Assembly: GCA_034421575.1 (NCBI GenBank)
Contig: DAOUKG010000002.1
Coordinates: forward strand, 1-60,250
Source: VXLM01 sp034421575
GTDB lineage: Bacteria; Chloroflexota; Dehalococcoidia; Lucifugimonadales; VXLM01
Length of the DNA: 60,250 nt
Reading direction: 5' to 3'
Shown here: positions 41,660 to 50,988 of the stretch, in pieces
Position numbering within the stretch: the first letter of the stretch is position 1
Layout: every line of letters starts with the position of its first letter
The notes under the pieces: model-generated
The model's database searches: none
The model's input: only the letters and a program-made list of their open reading frames with translations
What the model was told of the DNA's origin: nothing
Made by a program: the position numbers and the translations under genes

Positions 41660-43720
41660 CTATATCGGCGAACCTACTTTTGGCCTGTTGTAGGACCAGC
41701 CCGATCCGGCTTTTACGTTCGATCCATTGGACCCGTTGCTGAACCCGTTGCGGCCATTGGAGTAGTGAGACGAGCCGTTGCTGGTCTCACTGACCGACAG
41801 CAAGGAGTTGATGCGGGTAAACATCGAGGCCGCCTTCTCGATCGTCGATTCGTCGAGCTCCGGGCGGAACTCCAGGTGCTTGTTCAGCAGGTAGGACGCT
41901 GGGCGATACGGGTCGAACTGGCCGCCGCAGATGCCTTCCTTCTCGAAGTACTTCTGGATGCGCTGGACAATTCTCGGACTCGGTCCGGTGATCGTCTTCA
42001 TCGTCAGTTCGTGGGGAAGTTCGTTGGCATAGACCCTATTGACGAGCTTCAGGTAGAAGAGGGGCTCGAACAGGTCTTCCATGTCGGCGTCCCGGATCTT
42101 GGTGACTTCAACCATCTTGACGGGGCCGTTACTGAGGTCTCGCCGTCCGTGCTTCGCCTCGATGCGCGCGCGAGTCTTGGGTGAGACGTCCATCAAGATT
42201 GCGACGTTGACGTAGTTTTCGCCAAGCAGCGAGACGTACGTTGGGAGGTTGTCCGCGCCGCCGACGGGTATCATCACCCAGCGTGGGTCCAGCGCCGGAC
42301 GGCCCTGTGCGGCGACCGCCTCGCCGAGCACCTGGAGGTAAATCTGGTCCGAAGGTTGGTTGACCAAGAGGCAGTGAGGCGCAAGGAAGAGCGATTGTGC
42401 CAGCAGGTTGCCCATAGCAACCTGCAGGGGGAATATCGTCTCGTCGTCGTGGACCATCACGTCGTCGGAGACAACGGTGCCCACGTCGTCCATATCCTGT
42501 ACCGTGCGGACGCTACCGAGCCGGTCCAGATCGATCATAAACGGCGAATGCGTCGTGTAGACGACCTGATGCTTGGGAGCAAGTCGCTCGTCGATGAACC
42601 GCAGGAAGTCCTTTTGGGCCATCGCGTGAAGATTGAGTCCCGGCTCGTCGAGCAGGAGTAGAAGCGAGCGATTCTCGTCCTCGAGTTCGAGTCCCGAGAA
42701 GTACGCGAGGAAGGAGAAAAACCACACGAAACCCTTGGAGCGCTCGTCAAACGGTACCGAGACCCGATGCCGGTTGTTCCAAATGCGAACATGAAGAATC
42801 GTGCCCTCGTTAAGCGGGGGCGGATCGTTCGGGTTTGCGCTGGAAAGGTCGAACTCGACGCGAAGCTGTGTGTTCTGCTGCCAGTACTCGAACACATCGT
42901 CGGTGATGAGAATCGAAGCCGACTCGAGTTCGGCCTTGAGGTGCTCGTAGTTCATCTGGCTCTCAAGGTCGTCGATGTCGGTTCCGGCCAGCGAAATGAG
43001 CGACATGAACGTTCGGTCCGCATCGTCGAGCCTGTCGCCACCCTCCGTGATGCGCCGACGAATGTCCGGTATGGAGATTCGGCCCTTCATGGTGCTGTAG
43101 TCGTCGAAGTAGACCATGGCAGGCAGGAATCGTTCGAGGTAGTCCTCAATGATGAGGTCCTTGACGCTCGTCCTGAAGCGGCTGTTGATGTCGATGAGGA
43201 GATTCCCAACAACGGGCGGCTTGATCTCGAGCCGTTCCAGCATCGAGCGCAGCTCGTCGATGGAACTGACATTCTCAGCCCGTTCCGCGATCTCCACAGG
43301 GAGCCCGGCCTCGTTGATGAGGTTCCGGACGACAGATGCCTCGTTAAGGTTGACATCCCACAAGCGGTTGTTCGCGTAGTCCTTGCTCACCACCACAGTG
43401 TGGGAGGCAAATACGCCTTCGCCGTACTCATCCTCAACCTGTCTGATCTCGTTATCGTCAAGACGGAATTCCGCTCTGACGACGATTGCGGGACTGGTCT
43501 GGTGCTTCCGCCGATATCGGACATAACCCTTGCGTGGATAGTCTTTGAGGTCGAAGTCTCCGGTGTCGCGTTCTACCGGATTGAGCTTTTTCAAAGCCGC
43601 CAAGAACGCAGTTTTCCCGGACTCGTTCTTGCCGACCATGCAAGTGACGCTGTCGACATCCACCCAGCCCGAGTCATCAATACTCCGATAGTCGGTTACT
43701 CTAGCGCGCGTTAGCTTCAA
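41660..43720 (-). CDS. OLD-like AAA ATPase with degenerate TOPRIM domain
   Basis: A 686-aa RecF/SMC-like ATPase. Walker A is GKNESGKTA (30-38), Walker B LLLLLDEPGLNLH (~350), and the H-loop TTHSPFM (~385). A C-terminal part has the OLD TOPRIM spacing, but the usual Glu of LVEG is replaced (LLVNQPSDQIYL) and the DxD motif reads LMDVS, so metal-dependent nuclease activity is doubtful. The last ~45 residues are low-complexity Ser/Asn/Gly. The start is TTG 43720, set by GAGGAGG six bases upstream. No UvrD-like helicase follows, so it is not a Gabija pair. It may act in DNA repair or in defence. Confidence 0.8.
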   Translation of the reverse strand: MKLTRARVTDYRSIDDSGWVDVDSVTCMVGKNESGKTAFLAALKKLNPVERDTGDFDLKDYPRKGYVRYRRKHQTSPAIVVRAEFRLDDNEIRQVEDEYGEGVFASHTVVVSKDYANNRLWDVNLNEASVVRNLINEAGLPVEIAERAENVSSIDELRSMLERLEIKPPVVGNLLIDINSRFRTSVKDLIIEDYLERFLPAMVYFDDYSTMKGRISIPDIRRRITEGGDRLDDADRTFMSLISLAGTDIDDLESQMNYEHLKAELESASILITDDVFEYWQQNTQLRVEFDLSSANPNDPPPLNEGTILHVRIWNNRHRVSVPFDERSKGFVWFFSFLAYFSGLELEDENRSLLLLLDEPGLNLHAMAQKDFLRFIDERLAPKHQVVYTTHSPFMIDLDRLGSVRTVQDMDDVGTVVSDDVMVHDDETIFPLQVAMGNLLAQSLFLAPHCLLVNQPSDQIYLQVLGEAVAAQGRPALDPRWVMIPVGGADNLPTYVSLLGENYVNVAILMDVSPKTRARIEAKHGRRDLSNGPVKMVEVTKIRDADMEDLFEPLFYLKLVNRVYANELPHELTMKTITGPSPRIVQRIQKYFEKEGICGGQFDPYRPASYLLNKHLEFRPELDESTIEKAASMFTRINSLLSVSETSNGSSHYSNGRNGFSNGSNGSNVKAGSGWSYNRPKVGSPI

Positions 43721-43859
43721 CTAAATCCTCCTCGGCCAAATTCGCCGTGATGGAACTGTTGAAGCCAGAATACCTAACCGGGAAAAGGGGGCGCAAGGTG
43801 TTTTAGGTGTTGTCTAAAACATTTCCGGAACGTCGCCGTGATGTTGTCAGGGGTGGGTT

Positions 43860-44909
43860 TTAGACAGCAAGGGGCATCTCGACACCGAAGCGATCCGCCA
43901 CCGGACGGAGGTTGTCGACGGTGCCCATCGGCAGGGGGATGCCCCTGCGCGACCGCTCGGCCTGCGTCCGATATTCCGGCTCGCCCGGAACGAGTATCTC
44001 ATCGAAGCCATCAGCCGTTGGGAGGGTCTTCTGGGCGGCAATAAGGCGGTCGATGTTGTCCTTGTACTCGTTCACGTCGGTAAACGCGGCGATATCGATA
44101 GCCACGAGGAAACTGTTTTGGACGCCCCTGGAGGTGGGCGCGCGACCGGTGATGTTCGGCTCAAGCAGAGGGTTGGCGACCATGACGTTCGAGAGTGTCG
44201 CGAACATGAGGGCGAGCCCCGATCCCTTTGGCCCCGCGAATGGGAGCAGGACATTATCGAAGCTCGGTGTCGTTGTGGGGTTGCCCTGAGGGTCGAGCGA
44301 CCAGTCGAGCGGAATCGATTCGCCCTTGTCCTGCGCGAGGCTGAGCTTTCCGCCCGCGACAACGCTGGTCGCCATGTCGAGAACCGGGGGGTCGCAGTCT
44401 CGTGCCGGAACCGCAATGGCGATGGGGCTGTTGTGAACACCCTTGCCCTTTGAGCCAAAGGTCGCCATGTTCGGCGGGCTGCAGACGACCGCGATGCCGG
44501 CCATGTCCTGCTCGGCAGCCATCAGCGAGTAGTATGCCATTGCGCCCTGGTGAGTAGTATTCCGAATGATGCTCCAGCAGACGCCGGCCTCTCGGGCCTT
44601 TTCGATGGTCCTGTTCATGGCGAAGACGGTCACGACAGGTCCGAAGGCACGGTCACCCTCAACGAGGATGGTCGCGGCCGTTTCCTTTTCGATCTCGATG
44701 TTCGGGCTGACGTTGAAGACGCCGTCGTCAACGTTCTTGATGTACCAGGGGATCCTGAGCACGCCGTGCGAGTCGACTCCCCTCAGGTTGGCCCACACGA
44801 GGACATCGGCTTCTATCTCAGCGTGATCGCGCGGCATTCCGGCGCATTCGAAGATTTCCGTGGTGAATCGGGTGAGGTCGGTAGGGTCTACCAGGACTTG
44901 GTTTGGCAT
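43860..44909 (-). CDS. Ldh-family (malate/lactate/ureidoglycolate) dehydrogenase 1
   Basis: A 349-aa NAD(P)-dependent oxidoreductase of the YjmC/MDH2/DpkA-type family, unrelated to classical Rossmann LDH. Conserved parts are LRGVDSHGVLRIPWYIKNV with the catalytic His, RNTTHQGAMAYYS, PPNMATFGSKGKGVHNSPIAIAVPA and PFAGPKGSGLALM. It reduces or oxidises a 2-hydroxy/2-oxo acid, or an imine; the substrate is unknown. A paralogue lies at 46528-47586, with the R-M genes between them. Confidence 0.9.
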   Translation of the reverse strand: MPNQVLVDPTDLTRFTTEIFECAGMPRDHAEIEADVLVWANLRGVDSHGVLRIPWYIKNVDDGVFNVSPNIEIEKETAATILVEGDRAFGPVVTVFAMNRTIEKAREAGVCWSIIRNTTHQGAMAYYSLMAAEQDMAGIAVVCSPPNMATFGSKGKGVHNSPIAIAVPARDCDPPVLDMATSVVAGGKLSLAQDKGESIPLDWSLDPQGNPTTTPSFDNVLLPFAGPKGSGLALMFATLSNVMVANPLLEPNITGRAPTSRGVQNSFLVAIDIAAFTDVNEYKDNIDRLIAAQKTLPTADGFDEILVPGEPEYRTQAERSRRGIPLPMGTVDNLRPVADRFGVEMPLAV

Positions 44910-44950
44910 TTGTTAATTCCCCATTTGCCATTGAGAGTGATAGCGACAGG

Positions 44951-45574
44951 TTAGTCGCCATTGTTGGGTACAGGCTTGCCGCCAACGAGTGCGACATCGC
45001 CTCGCCGGTAAGCCGCTTTGCCACGCAGCTTTGTTGCCGGTCGATGCAGCCCGAATGTATGTGTACGGCCTCCTCCTGAGGGTCCGGCCCGACTCGATTC
45101 GTACTTCCAGTCGGACTTTTCGATGAAGGCCACGTCGACTCGCCAGACAATAACCGGTTTACCTGTGTCGAGGGTTTCAGTCGAGTCCACGAGATACCGC
45201 CATACAATATACCATCCAGGGTGATCGAAATGAGACTGTAGCGCCCAGGGCCGCTTGCTGGCTTTGCTTTCCAGGGAGTCGTTGGGAGTGGGTTTTGGGC
45301 CGGCTCCCCTTCGTCGCAGGTCGGGGAACCGTTGCTGGGCGGTATCTACGTTCCTGTGTTTCTCGTAACTGCTGACCGAGTCCAGAGCTTTCGTACCGTA
45401 GATGCCAACGATGGCGCTGAAGACGTTCATCTGCTCATAGTAGATATCCACGAGTTCCGCAAGCTCACGCTCGATGTACTCAGTTGCCCTACGGATCGCC
45501 GCAAGTGTCAGTCCCGGTGGTAGGGGTACGGAGGAGTCAAACCACTCACTTCGGTCCATGGTTCCCGTTTCCAT
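44951..45574 (-). CDS. Putative type II restriction endonuclease (PD-(D/E)xK type)
   Basis: A 207-aa protein that overlaps the 3' end of a DNA methyltransferase gene by 29 bp. A PD-(D/E)xK motif is plausible: P84-D85 in QRFPDLRR, then E102-S103-K104 in NDSLESKASKRPW. Next is HFDHPGWYIVWRYLVD, resembling restriction enzymes that combine the ExK motif with an SHxxHxGWY-like block. The C-terminal ~40 residues are basic. The first Met lacks a ribosome site, and M6 (45559) is the better start candidate. The endonuclease call rests on motif plus operon position. Confidence 0.6.
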   Translation of the reverse strand: METGTMDRSEWFDSSVPLPPGLTLAAIRRATEYIERELAELVDIYYEQMNVFSAIVGIYGTKALDSVSSYEKHRNVDTAQQRFPDLRRRGAGPKPTPNDSLESKASKRPWALQSHFDHPGWYIVWRYLVDSTETLDTGKPVIVWRVDVAFIEKSDWKYESSRAGPSGGGRTHTFGLHRPATKLRGKAAYRRGDVALVGGKPVPNNGD

Positions 45575-46478
45575 TTGGAGTGAATTGCGCGAGCTGTGGA
45601 ATGGCCGTTTGGGCTAGTTTGAAATACTCGGAGTCGACCTCGATCCCAATGCTATCGAGTCCACAGGCGGTCGCCGCGGCTATCGTGGAACCGGAACCCA
45701 TGAACGGGTCCAAGATTGTGCCTTCAGCCAGTGGGAGAGATGCCCGTACGATTTGCCGCATGAAACCTTGAGGTTTCAAGGTAGGGTGGGGAGCAATTTT
45801 CTTTTCCTGTCCGCGCGCAGGTGAAGAATGAATCAGATCGCGAAACGGTTCATCGTCGGAAACTCTCAGCAGTCCGCCAGTCTTCCATTTGCGGAGGTTG
45901 TCCTGGACTCGGCCTTCGCACGGCTTACGAAAGAGTCCCCAAGGTTCCCAGCAAGAGCGTGGCATCACGGACACGGATGGGAATTCCTCGTGAGCGTTTT
46001 TGGGTCGGTCGCCGCCGCGAAGGGTCTGCACCACTCGGACAATCTCCCCGCGCTTTTCGAACCCCGCTCTTATGAATGGCAAGTATACGAAGTGGGAAAC
46101 GAGCGGATTCGTGGCGATGAAGACGTGCGCGCCGGGAACGAGTACCGGCATAAGCAGGGCTGCAAGGCGCTCGAAGAATGCTTCGAGGCGAACTTTGTCG
46201 CCGTCGTTAAGAACCGTGAACCTCGGAAGGGGCTGACGTATGGCGTTGTCGAACGCCGGGGGAATTCGCCAAACGCCTCCTTGGCCTACTCGAAGCTTTT
46301 CGATCTGGCGGGGCGTGTATTCGACCAGCCCATAGGGCGGGTCGGTTACGACGGCATGAATCGAGTTCGGTTCGGCATTCTCAAGCCAGCCGAAAGCATC
46401 GCCTTGAATGATGCGAGGGGCTTCTGCGGTTAAAGAGCCAACCAGGCTGAGGGTCTGAGAAGTACCCATGACAAGCAC
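45546..46478 (-). CDS. DNA (N4-cytosine or N6-adenine) methyltransferase, beta class
   Basis: A 310-aa enzyme with motif IV DPPY at 46-49 (AVVTDPPYGLVEYTP) before the variable target-recognition region, and motif I DPFMGSGST at ~257-265, followed by GIEVDSEYFKLA. This order is the beta class. HPTLKPQGFMRQIVRA matches the usual motif X stretch. The frame opens at GTG 46478, but the third codon after it is ATG 46469, a likelier start. It precedes and overlaps the putative endonuclease gene. Confidence 0.88.
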   Translation of the reverse strand: MLVMGTSQTLSLVGSLTAEAPRIIQGDAFGWLENAEPNSIHAVVTDPPYGLVEYTPRQIEKLRVGQGGVWRIPPAFDNAIRQPLPRFTVLNDGDKVRLEAFFERLAALLMPVLVPGAHVFIATNPLVSHFVYLPFIRAGFEKRGEIVRVVQTLRGGDRPKNAHEEFPSVSVMPRSCWEPWGLFRKPCEGRVQDNLRKWKTGGLLRVSDDEPFRDLIHSSPARGQEKKIAPHPTLKPQGFMRQIVRASLPLAEGTILDPFMGSGSTIAAATACGLDSIGIEVDSEYFKLAQTAIPQLAQFTPNGNGNHGPK

Positions 46479-46527
46479 AGATTATCACGACCGGGCAGAG
46501 AGCGCAGGGAGGTAGACAACCGAGGCG

Positions 46528-47586
46528 CTATTTCACCCCGTACTGTGACATGAGCTCGGTTACGCCGTCCCATGTAGCATCTTCAATGTACAGGCCGTCG
46601 GCTTGGCGTTGGAGCCTGTTGCGTTTCTCGAACTCGCCGGGGTAGAGGATTTCGGAAAAGCCCTCGCGCAGGGGGGTGTCCTTGACGTAGGAGACGATTC
46701 CATCCACCTGCGCCTTGATAAGGTCGAGCGAGCCGAGCCTTTCAAGGTCTATGAGGATGAGAGTGGACCCGTAGAGCATTGTGTCCTTGGTGGCTCGCAC
46801 ATCCTGCATTTCGGGAGTAGCAACAGCGGCGAGAACGGCGCCGAACAGGGTCACCATGAAAGAGAGTGCATATCCCTTGTGGCCGCCGTGAAGTCCACCG
46901 ATGGGAAGGAGCGATCCGCCCTCGTAGTAGGTATTCGGGTCGTTGGAAGGGGTGCCGTCCTCCTTGATGAGCCAGTAGTCGGGGAGGGTGGCTCCCTTAG
47001 CCCGCGCAACTCGGAGTTTCCCCTCCGCGGAGATCGTAGTAGCGAAGTCGAGGAGGACGGGACCGTCGTCGTTGTACGGAAAGCCGATGACCATGGGGTT
47101 GGTGCTGAGCTTGCGCACGGTTCCGCCAAAGGGGGCGACGCTCATGAGATTAGGCCCCCCGACGTAACCCGAGCACATGAATGATGCCATCCCATTTTCG
47201 GCAGCGGTCTCCGCGTACGTCCCGACCCGGCCTGTGTGCTCATGGTTTGACACGTTCACGAGTCCGAGTCCGTGTTCGCGGGCCTTCGCCATCCCAATCT
47301 CCAGGGCAGCAGTCATGGCCACCTGTCCAAACGACGATTTTCCGTCCAGCTGAGCCGTCGTCGAAGTCTCGTTGAGAACGACGGGCTCGGCCTTCGGCTT
47401 GATATCCCCTTCGTTAATCTCTCGCACATACTGGATGATGCGGATGAAGCCGTGCGAGTCGTGGCCTGCCAGGTTGGCATTCGTCAGGTGCTCGGAGACG
47501 ACCTTTGCATGACTCTCGCTCGATCCGACAGCCAGCAGTAGGTCGTTAGTGATCTGGGTTAACCGTTCAGGTTTGAGGGTTGGCAT
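46528..47586 (-). CDS. Ldh-family (malate/lactate/ureidoglycolate) dehydrogenase 2
   Basis: A 352-aa member of the same family as the protein at 43860-44909. Family blocks are ANLAGHDSHGFIRIIQYVREI (catalytic His), VSNHEHTGRVGTYAE, SVAPFGGTVRKLSTNPMVIGFP and GGLHGGHKGYALSFMV. The two differ throughout, so they are old paralogues and not a recent duplication. Substrate is unknown. Confidence 0.9.
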   Translation of the reverse strand: MPTLKPERLTQITNDLLLAVGSSESHAKVVSEHLTNANLAGHDSHGFIRIIQYVREINEGDIKPKAEPVVLNETSTTAQLDGKSSFGQVAMTAALEIGMAKAREHGLGLVNVSNHEHTGRVGTYAETAAENGMASFMCSGYVGGPNLMSVAPFGGTVRKLSTNPMVIGFPYNDDGPVLLDFATTISAEGKLRVARAKGATLPDYWLIKEDGTPSNDPNTYYEGGSLLPIGGLHGGHKGYALSFMVTLFGAVLAAVATPEMQDVRATKDTMLYGSTLILIDLERLGSLDLIKAQVDGIVSYVKDTPLREGFSEILYPGEFEKRNRLQRQADGLYIEDATWDGVTELMSQYGVK

Positions 47587-48052
47587 GAAGACTCCCGGAA
47601 TGGCGATTTTGGGGGACTACTGTAAATGAGGCGCTTGTTCTTGTCCAGCAGGTTATTGATACGTGAGTGTTCAGGGTTGGTGAGGTGAACGTCCCCGCCC
47701 CGTATCGTGGTACGGGGTGACGGTATGACGGTTTGGGAGTGGCACGAGGGGCGATTCGCGAATCGCCCCTACGGGAGATTGGCCGGGGTTTTTCTTAGGA
47801 ATCGTTCATGTCGGCTGCCACCGACACCACCAATCATGAAAATGTGTTGACGCAGAAGAAGGGCAACCACAAGGGTTGCCCCTACCAGAAGTTGGCGGGG
47901 TTATTTTCAGAGGAAGTCTGTAAAATCGTTCATGGTGAGCTTGTCGAACCATGAATTGCCCTTCGACCCTTCGACCCTTCGACAAGCTCAGGGCGAACGT
48001 GTTCTACTCCCAGCCCGTGTGTGGAGAAAACTCTGTATTTTGAGATAGTTTC
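47587..48052. repeat. Repeat-filled intergenic region
   Basis: Holds GGGCGATTCGCGAATCGCCCCTAC-like palindromes at 47747-47772 and 47861-47885, a run of CCTTCGACCCTTCGACAAGCTCAGGG at 47958-48000, and the end of a TIR-type element. No credible gene. Confidence 0.7.
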
Positions 48053-48055
48053 TTA
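48038..48055. repeat. Single end of the AGGAACTATCTCAAA element family at a gene's stop codon
   Basis: TTTTGAGATAGTTTCTTA reads, on the minus strand, TAAGAAACTATCTCAAAA. Its first three bases are the stop codon of the FAD oxidoreductase gene. The full element is at 30199-30321. Confidence 0.7.
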
Positions 48056-49588
48056 CTCCGGCCAGTGGTGGGCTTCAGGGTCCAAGACGCGCATGGGAGA
48101 GAAGAACTGCGCCGGATAGTCGTCGGGGCCCTCGATCCCAAGGATGCTGTCGACGACGTGGCGGGCGCCGTTGAAATGGACTCCGGAGCCGGAGCCGCAC
48201 ATTCCGGCAATGATGTACTGTCGCTTCCCGTCCAGAAGGCCCACGATGGGATACTCGTCGTCGGTGAACCCGGCGGTGCAGCTCCATTCACGGAAGACGC
48301 GCATGGGGTTGTGGCCGAAGATCTCCTGGATTTCGGCAATGATGTAGCCGGTAAGGAAGCGTGAAGGGCTGATGCGTCCGGCCTGTGTGTAGTCGAGTCG
48401 GATGCCACCGGTGCCAAGGATTACTCCGTCGGGGTGTTTGCCGAACCAGGAGTTCGGACCGCCCATGGCGACGTGGGGCTTCATAGCATCGGGCCCGCCC
48501 TCAGCGAACGCGGCGTTGGTCTGTATCGGGATGAGCTTGCCAATGAACTCCGGGTGGAGCGCAGCGGTGTACGACTCAGTGGCGTTGATCACGTAACGAG
48601 CGTTGATTGTGCCGCGGTTGGTGTGGACGGCATAACTGTCGCCCATATCTTCGACCCTGTGTACGCGGGTCCGGCTGAAGAAGTCCACGTTGTCGGACTT
48701 GATTGCCTTGGAAACGAGCGACCAGACCCACTTCGCAGGATGCCACGTGGCCGCACGTCGTGACAGTCCGTAGCGGACGCCGACATTCATGCCGGTCAGC
48801 TCCAGTACCTGTTTCGGCTCGACCAGGTCCCAGTCGTCGAATCCCTTTTCGTAACTTTCCTTAACAGAACTTTCCAGGTAGTCCTGCGAATCTTCCGTCT
48901 GGCCCTGTACCCATCCGACGCGGGCGTAGTCGACATCGAATCCCTCTTCGCTGATCGTCTGCTCTATCATGTCGGCGTTCTTGTAGGCGGCTTGAACGTA
49001 GGCCTCCGCGAACTCTTCGGCGAGACGCTCCCGCCGAGTCGCGTCGAGGTCGGGACGGACGCGGGGCAGGTCGTCGAGAAGCATCTTCTTAACATAGGTA
49101 TAGAACCTGCCCATGACCACGACGCCCTCGTTACGTCCGCTGGCGCCTGACGCGGCCTCGTTCATCTCCAACAGGACCATGGGGCCGCCGCCGCGTTTCG
49201 ACCAATGGTACGCGCACGCTGCGCCGGTGAAGCCCGCGCCGATGACCACGACTTCGCACTCGTCCGGCAACATGGCATTCGGCTCGGATGCCCACGGGTG
49301 GTTCTTGACGGGATTGTCCGCCGCCAGCCAGTACGAGACTTTGGACATCGGCTTGGCGAAGGTGACGCCGACGAGGGCGTTTGGGATGTCTATGAGAACC
49401 GTCTTCGCGGCCCATCCGACGAATCGGAGAAACCCGACTACCCGTCCGCTCTTGGCGTAGTTGCGATCGATCCAGCTTCCGATACTTTGGAACTCCTGTC
49501 CACGCAGACCGGTCAGGAGTCTCCAAGCAACAGCAATTCGGCTGAACAGATTGGGCGACTTGTAGCGGAAGCTAGAATGATTATCCAT
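48053..49588 (-). CDS. FAD-dependent oxidoreductase (DAO family)
   Basis: A 511-aa amine/amino-acid oxidase-type flavoenzyme. The FAD-binding Rossmann motif is VVIGAGFTGAACAYHWSKRG at ~95-115, followed by LEMNEAASGASGRNEG. The C-terminal FAD contact is DEYPIVGLLDGKRQYIIAGMCGSGSGVHFNG. An ~85-residue N-terminal helical extension (RIAVAWRLLTGLRG) precedes the domain. ATG 49588 was chosen for GGAGGG ten bases upstream; a GTG at 49606 has none. The stop codon is part of a repeat end. Confidence 0.87.
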   Translation of the reverse strand: MDNHSSFRYKSPNLFSRIAVAWRLLTGLRGQEFQSIGSWIDRNYAKSGRVVGFLRFVGWAAKTVLIDIPNALVGVTFAKPMSKVSYWLAADNPVKNHPWASEPNAMLPDECEVVVIGAGFTGAACAYHWSKRGGGPMVLLEMNEAASGASGRNEGVVVMGRFYTYVKKMLLDDLPRVRPDLDATRRERLAEEFAEAYVQAAYKNADMIEQTISEEGFDVDYARVGWVQGQTEDSQDYLESSVKESYEKGFDDWDLVEPKQVLELTGMNVGVRYGLSRRAATWHPAKWVWSLVSKAIKSDNVDFFSRTRVHRVEDMGDSYAVHTNRGTINARYVINATESYTAALHPEFIGKLIPIQTNAAFAEGGPDAMKPHVAMGGPNSWFGKHPDGVILGTGGIRLDYTQAGRISPSRFLTGYIIAEIQEIFGHNPMRVFREWSCTAGFTDDEYPIVGLLDGKRQYIIAGMCGSGSGVHFNGARHVVDSILGIEGPDDYPAQFFSPMRVLDPEAHHWPE

Positions 49589-49735
49589 CGATGTGGTGCC
49601 CTCCACGGCTTTTTCGATCGTGGGCGAGTCTAGGGGAGCACCCGGATTGTGTCAACGGGAGTGAGCCAGTCAGGGGGCATTTCTCGGTGCGAAATAGGGG
49701 ACATTTTTTCGCCGAAAATTCTCACGGTGGAATGC

Positions 49736-49764
49736 TTGTAGACGATGTGGGATCGTTGTATACT
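49736..49764 (+). promoter_or_regulatory. Sigma-70-type promoter of the zinc-ribbon gene
   Basis: TTGTAG (49736-49741), a 17-bp spacer, and TATACT (49759-49764). The predicted start is near 49771, leaving a ~40-base leader with an AGGAGG site. Confidence 0.6.
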
Positions 49765-49809
49765 TTGCGCGCTCTCGATACCCGGCCACCGGTTGCGCAG
49801 GAGGAAGAC

Positions 49810-50028
49810 GTGGGGAAAAGGAACGATAAATGGCCTGAGTGCCTAGACTGTGTAGAGGGCGTGTTGCTGCCCCTGTCGGACTTTGGAGGCCAGGGCGCTC
49901 CCATTCACTACAAGGCTTGGGTTTGCAGCAGCCCCAACTGCGGCTACAACCTCAAGATACGAAACGGCGACGTGTTCCGTAACGAGCCCGTCATGAACGG
50001 GGCCAACCACCAGCCTCGCTACCGCTAG
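49810..50028 (+). CDS. Small zinc-ribbon-like protein
   Basis: A 72-aa protein with two cysteine pairs, CLDC (residues 11-14) and CSSPNC (~39-44), arranged as in a zinc ribbon or rubredoxin-like knuckle. The sequence between them (LPLSDFGGQGAPIHYKAWV) is strand-rich. Start is GTG 49810, five bases after AGGAGG, and a good promoter lies just upstream. An ATG-initiated longer frame (49591) covers the promoter and is unlikely. Function unknown; nucleic-acid or protein binding is possible. Confidence 0.72.
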   Translation: MGKRNDKWPECLDCVEGVLLPLSDFGGQGAPIHYKAWVCSSPNCGYNLKIRNGDVFRNEPVMNGANHQPRYR

Positions 50029-50063
50029 GACTCACGGGCGCTCCTAAACGTTGCGCACATTCT

Positions 50064-50948
50064 TCACCGTCGGCGCATGAGAGTGTCCCTCATCACTTGA
50101 ATGAACTGCTGCGCCGGGGTGGATAGCGTTCTTCCGCGGAGCGTGAGGATGCCCGCCTGCTCGATGGGCATCAGGTTGGCGAGGTTTACGATACCAAGCG
50201 TACGTTCGTCTTCAGGCTCGATCGCCAATCGAGGCCCCACCGAAATGCCCATTCCGAGCGCGACGTACCGCTTGATGATGTCCATGCCGTCCAGTTCCAC
50301 CAGCACCTCATAGGAGAGGCCCCGGCGCTTGAACTCCGACTCCATCATGGAGCGTGTCAGCGTCATCCCGCCCCGAAGGATCAGCGGCCAGTCTGCTATC
50401 TGCTCGAAGGTTACGACCTCCTCTTGAAGCAAGGGATGGTCAAGAGGTGTGATGAGCACTCGCTCATAGGCGAAGAGGCCTGTGAAGTCGAGCTCCTCGG
50501 ACCTGCCGGGATAGGGCACGAGTCCCACGTCCATCTCCCCTGAATGCACCATGTCGACGATTTCGTCCATGTATGCCGCTCGTATCCTCAGGCGTGTGTG
50601 AGGATGGCGGTGCAAGAACACGGTGACCGTGCGCAAGAGAGTATGCGCGACCATGTCGTTCGTCGTGGCGACGGTGATGAGACTCTGCTGCTCGGCTTGC
50701 GTGGTACTGTCGACCAGATCGTCGATGCCTTCAATCAGCGGCGCAGCGAGGTCGAGGAGTGCCGCTCCGGACGGTGTCAATCGTACGGGTCGCCTGCTCC
50801 GGTCGAACAGCACGGTGCCCATCTCCTGTTCCAACTTGCGGATATGTGTCGTTACCGTCGGTTGACCGAGGTCGAGTTCGATAGCGGCCTTGGAGATGCC
50901 GCCTGCTTTCGCCGCCGTGCAGAAGCTCCGCAACTCTCGCAGTTCCAT
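50064..50948 (-). CDS. LysR-family transcriptional regulator
   Basis: A 294-aa regulator. The N-terminal winged helix-turn-helix (FCTAAKAGGISKAAIELDLGQPTVTTHIRKLEQEMG) is followed by the periplasmic-binding-protein-like effector domain at ~90-290. It is divergent from the small gene at 51078-51308. The 128-bp gap holds an AT-rich palindrome, so it probably controls itself and that neighbour. The effector is unknown. Confidence 0.92.
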   Translation of the reverse strand: MELRELRSFCTAAKAGGISKAAIELDLGQPTVTTHIRKLEQEMGTVLFDRSRRPVRLTPSGAALLDLAAPLIEGIDDLVDSTTQAEQQSLITVATTNDMVAHTLLRTVTVFLHRHPHTRLRIRAAYMDEIVDMVHSGEMDVGLVPYPGRSEELDFTGLFAYERVLITPLDHPLLQEEVVTFEQIADWPLILRGGMTLTRSMMESEFKRRGLSYEVLVELDGMDIIKRYVALGMGISVGPRLAIEPEDERTLGIVNLANLMPIEQAGILTLRGRTLSTPAQQFIQVMRDTLMRRR

Positions 50949-50988
50949 GAGGCATGTACACCTACATACTATTGTGAAATCAAATATA

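Noticed and set aside
41660..43720. Gabija defence system
   Set aside because: The ATPase is OLD-like, but no UvrD-like GajB helicase is adjacent and the TOPRIM residues are replaced.
49591..49809. N-terminal extension of the zinc-ribbon protein
   Set aside because: It would span a good promoter (49736-49764) and lacks a ribosome site, while GTG 49810 has AGGAGG.
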